In this document: piece by piece, positions 48,576 through 54,182 of the stretch
Numbering within the stretch: the stretch's first letter is position 1
How the letters are laid out: every line of letters starts with the position of its first letter
Assembly (NCBI GenBank): GCA_028284365.1
Contig: JANQRW010000090.1
Span: forward strand, 1-54,182
Reading direction: 5' to 3'
DNA length: 54,182 bases
DNA from: Marinicella sp.
GTDB taxonomy: Bacteria; Pseudomonadota; Gammaproteobacteria; Xanthomonadales; Marinicellaceae
Notes under the pieces: model-generated
Database searches by the model: none
Told to the model about the DNA's origin: nothing
What the model saw: only the letters and a program-made list of their open reading frames with translations
Program-made: the position numbers and the translations under genes

Positions 48576-49661
48576 TCACATTTTAACAATCAACCCTTGC
48601 TTTGCTGGCATCTTACCTTGATTAATGGCAGTAAAATAATTACTTAAACCTTGGAGACCGTTGGCGTGTTTGATACCTAACCATCGCCTGCTATCAATCG
48701 CAGCTCTTTGCATAAATTGAGCTGCTTTAGATTCAAATACAGTTGCCCCCCAATCTTGATAACGCTTTTGGATATGGGCAGGTGCAAAGAACATTTTACT
48801 GCGTGCAGCGATATATCCCTCACCCATACCTGTTTCATCCAAGTGGGTAAACCCAACATGAGATGAAAACAGCATGTTCTCACCCAAATGACTGTGAAGC
48901 CTGCTTATGATTTGACCACTACCAGACATATCTACTACCACTGTTTTCTTAGTGGCATCAATGCCATTAATCTGATCATAATTAAAAGTGTCTTGATAAT
49001 AAGCAGTTGATTCTACAAATGCTTGATTACCAGCCGAAGTAAGCCCGATAACCTTTGGCGCAGCGGCATCTTCATGTAGCGCGTAAGCCAAACCTAAACT
49101 GGTTTTACTGGAGGCGCTGATGATGATAATTTGTTCAGCACCATGCCATTGTTGGCTAGCCAACATGTCATGCAAACAGAAAGATGTGATGTGTAAAGGA
49201 AACAGCAACATGCGCAAATCATCATGCTTGGCATCATAACCAGATTCAGCCAGCACCCTTCGATAAATATTGTATCCGGGAGCCAAGCCTGTACGATGCT
49301 CAGAACTGTCAAACCAATTCAATCGGTTGACTTTTGCTGGCCGCATCACCAATTCTTGAGCGGTTGGGAAATAACCAAATAAACGCTCTCCCACTGGTAC
49401 TTCGTTATGCGCTGATGCAACCACTTCAGCAAAGCCCCAAACCGGAATGATGCCATACTGATTATCATCATTTTTCGCTGCTGGAAAAAATTGCCAGTAA
49501 TTCAACTTATCACCCATCGCCCAATAGGTGATGTTGTTAGAGGTGAATGAAAAGGCCTCAACCTTCGCTTTAACCTGCCCCGAAGATAAGTCATGTGAAT
49601 CTCCAACTTCAATAACACGGGTTTGTGACAGGTCTTTTTTATTAACTTGAAACTCTTTCAT
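48576..49661 (-). CDS. DUF2855 family protein, quinone-reductase-like
   Basis: A 361-residue protein related to medium-chain dehydrogenase/reductases. The N-terminal GroES-like part contains 'VKAKVEAFSFTSNNITYWAMG' and 'YGIIPVWGFAEVVAS', and the Rossmann part has 'QIIIISASSKTSLGLAYAL'. These are the conserved blocks of DUF2855. The usual MDR zinc ligands are missing. The reaction is unknown; an NADPH-dependent reductase or ring-cleaving role is possible. It is 27 bp downstream of the adenine deaminase gene on the same strand and may be in its operon. Confidence 0.88.
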   Translation of the reverse strand: MKEFQVNKKDLSQTRVIEVGDSHDLSSGQVKAKVEAFSFTSNNITYWAMGDKLNYWQFFPAAKNDDNQYGIIPVWGFAEVVASAHNEVPVGERLFGYFPTAQELVMRPAKVNRLNWFDSSEHRTGLAPGYNIYRRVLAESGYDAKHDDLRMLLFPLHITSFCLHDMLASQQWHGAEQIIIISASSKTSLGLAYALHEDAAAPKVIGLTSAGNQAFVESTAYYQDTFNYDQINGIDATKKTVVVDMSGSGQIISRLHSHLGENMLFSSHVGFTHLDETGMGEGYIAARSKMFFAPAHIQKRYQDWGATVFESKAAQFMQRAAIDSRRWLGIKHANGLQGLSNYFTAINQGKMPAKQGLIVKM

Positions 49662-49688
49662 TTTTTTATCTTTTGGTTTGTTGTTTTT

Positions 49689-50696
49689 TCAACTGGTGGT
49701 TTGTTCATAACTATCTAACATCCCGTGCATTGTCCCCTTTCTGTCATTGTCAGCAAAACTGGCATCAATCGCATTGTGCGTCATGCGCAATAACTCATCA
49801 TCTGTGATACCACAATGTTGTTGTACAGCCATCATATTTTCAGAGAGGTAAGCCCCAAAATGAGCTGGATCATCTGAGTTAATAGTTACATTCAGCCCCA
49901 ACGCCAACATTTGTTTAATTACGTGCTGGTTCATGTGTTCAAAAACATGCAAGCTCACATTAGAACAAGGACAAACAGTCAATGGTATTTGTGACTGTTG
50001 TAGGTATGCGACCAACTCAGGATCATCCAAACTTCTGATACCATGATCGATGCGTGAAACCTTGGCATCATGTATCGCTGACCAGATATAGTCGGCCGAT
50101 CCCTCTTCGCCTGCATGGGCAACGGTTGGCAAACCTGTTTTAGTGACTTGCGTAAAAATTTCCTTGAACATACTGGCTGGATAGCCCACTTCTATCGCAG
50201 CCAGGCCCATGGCTAAAAATCGTTCAGTGTGGTGTTGATAAAACTGCCAATCTTCAGCAGCTTTTTCAGGACCCAAATGTCGAATAAAGCTGGGTATCAT
50301 GCCTCCCGAAATACCCCATTCTTTTGCAGCTTGTTTAAAGCCAGCTTCAATTCCATCAAGTACCATTTCAGGTGGTAAGCCACGATCAGTATAAGTTCTG
50401 ATGTCACAAAACACTTCGGTATGTATGATGTTCTGCTGCTGACATTTCTTTAAATAGGACAGCGTCAAAAGATAAAAATCTTCTGCTGATTTGATAACTT
50501 CAGTACCTTGAACATATAAATTGACGAATTCTTCCAAGTCTTTGAACTGGTAGGCTGATTCAACTTCTTCCAGAGTTTTATAAGGTAAATCGACTTTGTT
50601 TTTTTCAGCTAAATGCAGCAGCATTTGAGGCATCATTGACCCCTCAATGTGCATGTGCAGCTCTACTTTTGGCATCTTGGTTATGAATTCAGACAT
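49689..50696 (-). CDS. adenine deaminase (adenosine deaminase superfamily)
   Basis: A 335-residue metal hydrolase of the ADA superfamily. The zinc motif 'KVELHMHIEG' (HxH) is at residues 10-19, then 'TVAHAGEEGSADYIW', 'IDHGIRS', and 'NVTINSDDPAHFG' with the paired Asp. Blocks such as 'LPLTVCPCSNVSLHVFEHM'-type text and 'TYTDRGLPPEMVLDGIEAGF' resemble the bacterial adenine deaminase group (Aah1-like) more than E. coli Add. It should convert adenine to hypoxanthine in purine salvage; adenosine deamination cannot be excluded. Confidence 0.85.
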   Translation of the reverse strand: MSEFITKMPKVELHMHIEGSMMPQMLLHLAEKNKVDLPYKTLEEVESAYQFKDLEEFVNLYVQGTEVIKSAEDFYLLTLSYLKKCQQQNIIHTEVFCDIRTYTDRGLPPEMVLDGIEAGFKQAAKEWGISGGMIPSFIRHLGPEKAAEDWQFYQHHTERFLAMGLAAIEVGYPASMFKEIFTQVTKTGLPTVAHAGEEGSADYIWSAIHDAKVSRIDHGIRSLDDPELVAYLQQSQIPLTVCPCSNVSLHVFEHMNQHVIKQMLALGLNVTINSDDPAHFGAYLSENMMAVQQHCGITDDELLRMTHNAIDASFADNDRKGTMHGMLDSYEQTTS

Positions 50697-50803
50697 GGTT
50701 ATATTTTTTTAAACAAAACATGATACCACTTTCTTGTGGTTTTCATGTGGCACATTATTCAGCGAAGACGTAAAATAGCTGTCTACTGAAAAAAAATCAC
50801 CTT

Positions 50804-51760
50804 ATGAATACTGACTATTTAGACTTTGAACAACCACTGGCAGAACTTGAGGCCAAAATCAATGAGCTGCAAAATGTCAGCGATGACAATTCAATGGATA
50901 TTGATGAAGAAATTCAAAGACTGAAAGCCAAACTTAAATCAAAGACCGAAACCATTTTTTCTAATTTAACGGATTGGCAAATCACTCAACTGGCTCGCCA
51001 TCCCAAACGCCCTTATACCATGGACTACATCAATATGATGTTTACTGACTTTGAAGAACTCCATGGTGATCGGGCTTTTGCAGATGATGCCGCCATAGTA
51101 GGTGGTTTAGCAAAATTGGATGGTGAGTCAGTGATGGTCATTGGTCATCAAAAAGGTCGCAATACCAAAACTAAGATCAAACGCAATTTTGGCATGCCCA
51201 GGCCAGAAGGTTATCGTAAGGCTCTCCGACTGATGCGTATGGCAGAGCAGTTTAATATCCCAATCCTAACTTTCATTGACACACCAGGAGCTTACCCAGG
51301 AATCGGTGCTGAAGAACGAGGTCAGTCAGAGGCCATTGCTAAAAATCTGGAAGTCATGTCACACCTGAAAGTGCCCATCATCTGTACCGTCATTGGTGAA
51401 GGTGGTTCAGGTGGCGCATTGGCCATTGGTGTTGGCGATGTGACTTTAATGTTGGAATACAGCACCTACTCTGTGATTTCTCCAGAGGGTTGTGCTTCTA
51501 TACTGTGGCGCAGCGCAGAAAAAGCACAAGATGCTGCTGAAGCACTGAGTATTACCTCTGAGAAGTTAAAAGCACTTGGCCTGGTTGACCAAGTTATCGA
51601 TGAACCTTTAGGCAGTGCCTATCGTGATACTGAGTATGTGGGACAACAGTTAAAAGCAGCCATCACTGCTCATTTGAATCAGTTGAAAGAGTTAGACACG
51701 TCAGATTTGATTCAAAAGCGTTACGAAAAACAGATGTCTTATGGTGCCTTTAGCGAATAA
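50804..51760 (+). CDS. accA: acetyl-CoA carboxylase carboxyltransferase alpha subunit
   Basis: AccA makes malonyl-CoA together with AccD, starting fatty-acid synthesis. The 318-residue length is standard. The coiled N-terminus ('[17 protein letters not shown]') is followed by '[14 protein letters not shown]', '[19 protein letters not shown]', '[20 protein letters not shown]', the oxyanion-hole '[19 protein letters not shown]' and '[15 protein letters not shown]'. It begins a plus-strand operon: its end overlaps the tilS start by 20 bp, with xseB and ispA following. Confidence 0.97.
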   Translation: MNTDYLDFEQPLAELEAKINELQNVSDDNSMDIDEEIQRLKAKLKSKTETIFSNLTDWQITQLARHPKRPYTMDYINMMFTDFEELHGDRAFADDAAIVGGLAKLDGESVMVIGHQKGRNTKTKIKRNFGMPRPEGYRKALRLMRMAEQFNIPILTFIDTPGAYPGIGAEERGQSEAIAKNLEVMSHLKVPIICTVIGEGGSGGALAIGVGDVTLMLEYSTYSVISPEGCASILWRSAEKAQDAAEALSITSEKLKALGLVDQVIDEPLGSAYRDTEYVGQQLKAAITAHLNQLKELDTSDLIQKRYEKQMSYGAFSE

Positions 51761-53009
51761 AGGTTCGCTGCTCAAATTTGAAGCTTTCCCACCAGCAAAA
51801 CGATATTTTGTTGCTTACAGTGGTGGTATCGACTCCACAGCTTTGCTCCATGCTACTTGTCAGATACCAGAAATCAAGCAGAAACTGTGTGTCATCCATA
51901 TCAATCACAATATTCAACCAGAAGCAGAACAGTGGGTAAAACATTGTGAAAGTTTTTGTAAATGGTTAGACGTGCCATTGGTTGTTGAATCGGTGTATCT
52001 AGATTCAAGCAGTGAAAACAGTTGTCGCCAAGCCAGATTAGCCTGCTACAACAAACACCTCTTAAAGGGCGACTGTTTGTTAATGGCACATCATGCCGAT
52101 GATCAAATTGAAACCATATTATTTCGCTTGTTACGGGGCACTGGATTGAATGGTTTAACAGGCATGTCTCCCATTCAGTCCATGAATCATTATCAAATCT
52201 TTAGGCCTTTTTTGTCTGTAAACAAAACTGAATTGGTATCTTATGTAAAAGCACACCAGTTAACGCATGTCTCAGATTTGAGCAATATGGATAATAGTTA
52301 CAGTCGCAATTACATCCGCAACAACCTCATTCCAGCACTCCAAAATTACAATAAACAAGCGTTTGCAAACATCATCACAACTGCCGAAAATTTAAGGCAA
52401 AGTGAAGAATTGTTGCGACAATTTATCAGTTGTAGTAACCCATTGAAAATAAATCAATACAGAACAACCAAAAGTCTATCTGCAGTTCTTTATCATTGGT
52501 TGCTACATCTTGGCCAAGTAGCTCCTAGCCACAAGCAACTTAACCAATTTGCTCATGACTGCCTCCGTGCAGCAGTAGATAAGAACCCAGAATTAATTTT
52601 CAATAAAAACAAGTTGTTCAGATGGCGAGGACAAATTTATGCACTGCGCCAACTAGCTGATCCCCAACATGCGAGTCACTCAATTGAACTACAACCAAAC
52701 CGAAAGGTACCCCTGGATCACGGTCACTTGCTATTAACCAGTGATACAACAGAAACATTAAATGTAATAATTAAACACCAACAAGGTTTTGAATCCATAC
52801 AAACAGATTTAAAACGACCACCCAGGTCCCTAAAAAAATTGTTCCAAGAAAATCAGATACCACCCTGGATTCGTCAAATCATTCCCTATATTTATGTAGA
52901 TGATAAATTGGTGGCAGTGGGATCACAATTTATAAGTCATTCATTTCAGCATTACTTGAAGCAAAATAAAACACAAATAGAATGGTTATCACCAAAGTTT
53001 CTTTTGTAA
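51741..53009 (+). CDS. tilS: tRNA(Ile)-lysidine synthase
   Basis: TilS attaches lysine to C34 of tRNA-Ile(CAU), changing its codon reading from AUG to AUA. It has the N-type PP-loop '[13 protein letters not shown]' (SGGxDS) near residues 29-36, '[13 protein letters not shown]', '[21 protein letters not shown]', a central TilS domain and the C-terminal TilS_C module ('[20 protein letters not shown]'). Length is 422 residues. The start overlaps accA by 20 bp; the pairing accA-tilS is usual in gammaproteobacteria and suggests coupled translation. Confidence 0.95.
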   Translation: MVPLANKGSLLKFEAFPPAKRYFVAYSGGIDSTALLHATCQIPEIKQKLCVIHINHNIQPEAEQWVKHCESFCKWLDVPLVVESVYLDSSSENSCRQARLACYNKHLLKGDCLLMAHHADDQIETILFRLLRGTGLNGLTGMSPIQSMNHYQIFRPFLSVNKTELVSYVKAHQLTHVSDLSNMDNSYSRNYIRNNLIPALQNYNKQAFANIITTAENLRQSEELLRQFISCSNPLKINQYRTTKSLSAVLYHWLLHLGQVAPSHKQLNQFAHDCLRAAVDKNPELIFNKNKLFRWRGQIYALRQLADPQHASHSIELQPNRKVPLDHGHLLLTSDTTETLNVIIKHQQGFESIQTDLKRPPRSLKKLFQENQIPPWIRQIIPYIYVDDKLVAVGSQFISHSFQHYLKQNKTQIEWLSPKFLL

Positions 53010-53018
53010 AATACCCTC

Positions 53019-53216
53019 ATGAGCCAAACACAATCATTTGAAAAGAAATTAGAACAACTCTCAGTTGTTATTGAAAAAATGGAACAAACTGACGTCGGTT
53101 TAGAAGAGTCACTCAAACTTTACGAACAAGGCATTAAGCTGACTCGTGAGTGCCAAAAAATCATTACAGATGCTGAACAAAAAATTGAACAGTTGATGGA
53201 ACAATCTGGTGAATGA
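53019..53216 (+). CDS. xseB: exodeoxyribonuclease VII small subunit
   Basis: XseB is a small helical subunit that pairs in several copies with XseA to form the single-strand exonuclease ExoVII. The 65 residues show the family pattern 'FEKKLEQLSVVIEKMEQTDV' and 'LEESLKLYEQGIKL', with heptad-like spacing. Its last codons overlap the GTG start of ispA by 8 bp, the conserved xseB-ispA arrangement. The large subunit gene is not in this window. Confidence 0.96.
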   Translation: MSQTQSFEKKLEQLSVVIEKMEQTDVGLEESLKLYEQGIKLTRECQKIITDAEQKIEQLMEQSGE

Positions 53217-54081
53217 TAACCAAGTATTGATTGATCGCATAGATCAATTTCTTACAGTTCAATTAGATGAATTAAAAATACACAAAACTGGTCAGTTGGT
53301 TGCAGCGATGGAATACACCTTATTAAATGGTGGCAAACGAATGCGTCCATTATTAGTCTATGCCACAGCTGAAAGTACTGGTCTTAATACAAACGTTGCT
53401 GACCACATTGCCGCGGCCATTGAAATGATCCATGCATATTCCTTGATTCACGATGATTTGCCAGCCATGGATGATGATGATTTACGCCGTGGTCAGGCCA
53501 CATGTCACATTAAATTTAATGAAGCCACTGCCATTTTGGCCGCTGACGCGCTACAAGCTTTGGCATTTGAATGCTTAACTGCAACACCCACGAGCTCAGA
53601 TGTCGTTCTTCGGATGATTAAAAAATTAAGTGGTGCAGCCGGTTCAATAGGCATGGTTGGCGGGCAAATGTTGGATTTGGAAGCTGAAGGTCAATCATTG
53701 GATATTAATCAGCTACAGGACATTCATGCAAGAAAAACAGGGGCTTTGTTACAAGCTTGTGTAATGATGGTTACTGACTGTGATGAAACTATATCAGTAG
53801 ATAAACGCAATCATTATGAGATGTTTGCCAAGCATTTTGGTATCACTTATCAGATCATTGATGACATACTGGATGTAACTGTTGACACAGCGACGTTAGG
53901 TAAGCCAGCTCAATCAGACATCAAGAACCACAAAAGCACATACCCCAGTTTATTGGGTCTGACAGATGCCAGATTAATGGCTGCCAAGCACGTTGAGTGT
54001 GCCCGCACTCACCTCAATCATGTACCTGCTAATAAACGGCTGGCAGATCTATTGAAGCACATATCCCAAAGATCATTCTAA
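53209..54081 (+). CDS. ispA: farnesyl diphosphate synthase
   Basis: IspA makes C15 farnesyl diphosphate from IPP and DMAPP, feeding quinone and peptidoglycan lipid-carrier synthesis. Translation starts at GTG, inside xseB. The first Asp-rich motif is in 'IHDDLPAMDDDDLRRG' (residues about 82-97), and the second is 'DDILDVT' near 223. 'LLNGGKRMRPLLVYA' binds IPP. Length is 290 residues. In E. coli dxs follows xseB-ispA; here an rRNA operon terminator comes next, so dxs is elsewhere. Confidence 0.96.
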   Translation: MNDNQVLIDRIDQFLTVQLDELKIHKTGQLVAAMEYTLLNGGKRMRPLLVYATAESTGLNTNVADHIAAAIEMIHAYSLIHDDLPAMDDDDLRRGQATCHIKFNEATAILAADALQALAFECLTATPTSSDVVLRMIKKLSGAAGSIGMVGGQMLDLEAEGQSLDINQLQDIHARKTGALLQACVMMVTDCDETISVDKRNHYEMFAKHFGITYQIIDDILDVTVDTATLGKPAQSDIKNHKSTYPSLLGLTDARLMAAKHVECARTHLNHVPANKRLADLLKHISQRSF

Positions 54082-54099
54082 AGCCAGTATATTCAAACC

Positions 54100-54134
54100 A
54101 AAAAAAAGCCCCAACACATCATGTTGAGGCTTTT
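54100..54134. terminator. bidirectional terminator between ispA and the rRNA operon
   Basis: An 11-bp stem with one mismatch (54106-54116 and 54122-54132), a 5-nt loop, and a run of eight U for minus-strand transcripts. It is oriented best to end the rRNA operon; on the plus strand only four T follow. Confidence 0.85.
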
Positions 54135-54146
54135 CTACTTATAAGA

Positions 54147-54182
54147 TTCTGGCGATGTCCTACTCTCACATGGGAACTCCCA
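54147..54182 (-). rRNA. rrf: 5S rRNA, 3' end only (partial)
   Basis: The reverse complement of the last 36 bases reads as the 3' part of bacterial 5S rRNA (TGGGAGTTCCCATGTGAGAG, then AGTAGGACATCGCCAG). About 80 nt and the rest of the rRNA operon lie beyond the window. The strand is minus, towards ispA, and the terminator at 54100-54134 is placed as expected. The exact mature 3' end is uncertain by a few bases. Confidence 0.9.

Noticed and set aside
1-54182. tRNA genes, prophage or insertion-sequence transposase
   Set aside because: Reading the intergenic regions and the translated frames showed no cloverleaf, phage structural gene or transposase; a covariance search was not possible here.

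Overview
This is a chromosomal window from a free-living, probably marine gammaproteobacterium of fairly low GC (about 40% by eye). The gene orders rpoZ-spoT-ridA-recG, dapA-bamC, tusDCB-tusE, pcnB-folK and accA-tilS-xseB-ispA are typical of gammaproteobacteria. A secreted protein ending in a short 'IFSGGFE'-like tail and the low GC would fit a Marinicella-like lineage, but that guess is from memory and weak. No tRNA, phage or CRISPR was found. A 5S rRNA gene, and so an rRNA operon on the minus strand, is cut by the right edge.

Layout. 1-3.9 kb: a tightly overlapping minus-strand operon of a non-canonical NRAMP-like transporter and the three 5-oxoprolinase subunits (pxpA, pxpB, pxpC), preceded by a coupled 44-codon ORF. 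3.9-7.2 kb: a frameshifted secreted DNRLRE-type gene, tspO, an e(P4)-type acid phosphatase lipoprotein and an unknown membrane protein. 7.2-13.7 kb: recG, ridA, spoT, rpoZ and bepA. 13.8-15.3 kb: the tus sulfur relay and a glutaredoxin. 15.4-27.5 kb: housekeeping genes (AI-2E exporter family, outer-membrane barrel, NAD-type isocitrate dehydrogenase, bcp, dapA, bamC, fdxA, pcnB, folK, pgi, apbC, dcd, an SDR) and a good candidate small RNA before pgi.

27.5-31.9 kb: a minus-strand operon for covalent flavin chemistry outside the cytoplasm. It encodes a DUF6662-type envelope protein, a Tat-exported FMN-binding protein, a signal-less ApbE flavin transferase and a His-rich four-helix membrane protein. 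Its near-consensus sigma70 promoter is overlapped by a strong Fur box. Upstream lie a TlpA-like thioredoxin lipoprotein and a small lipoprotein.

32.0-38.1 kb: a chromosomal integron. The integron integrase intI (plus strand) faces away from a minus-strand cassette array with seven well-formed attC sites and an attI-type core site. In order from attI the cassettes carry an HNH endonuclease, two small membrane proteins, an SH3-SH3-ABM protein, a membrane-anchored glutaredoxin, a FosA-type fosfomycin thiol transferase with all metal ligands intact, and two more membrane proteins. The intI leader has a striking 14-bp inverted repeat and repeats of a GATATAAGTGCA motif.

38.4-54.2 kb: prolyl oligopeptidase, DUF1223 protein, a frameshifted DUF1579-like gene next to a TPR/DUF1579-like gene and an AraC regulator, glutaminase, rapA, a lipid kinase, DUF2855, adenine deaminase, accA, tilS, xseB, ispA and the end of an rRNA operon.

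The parts most worth following up are the integron with its fos cassette and unusual leader, and the Fur-controlled flavinylation operon.
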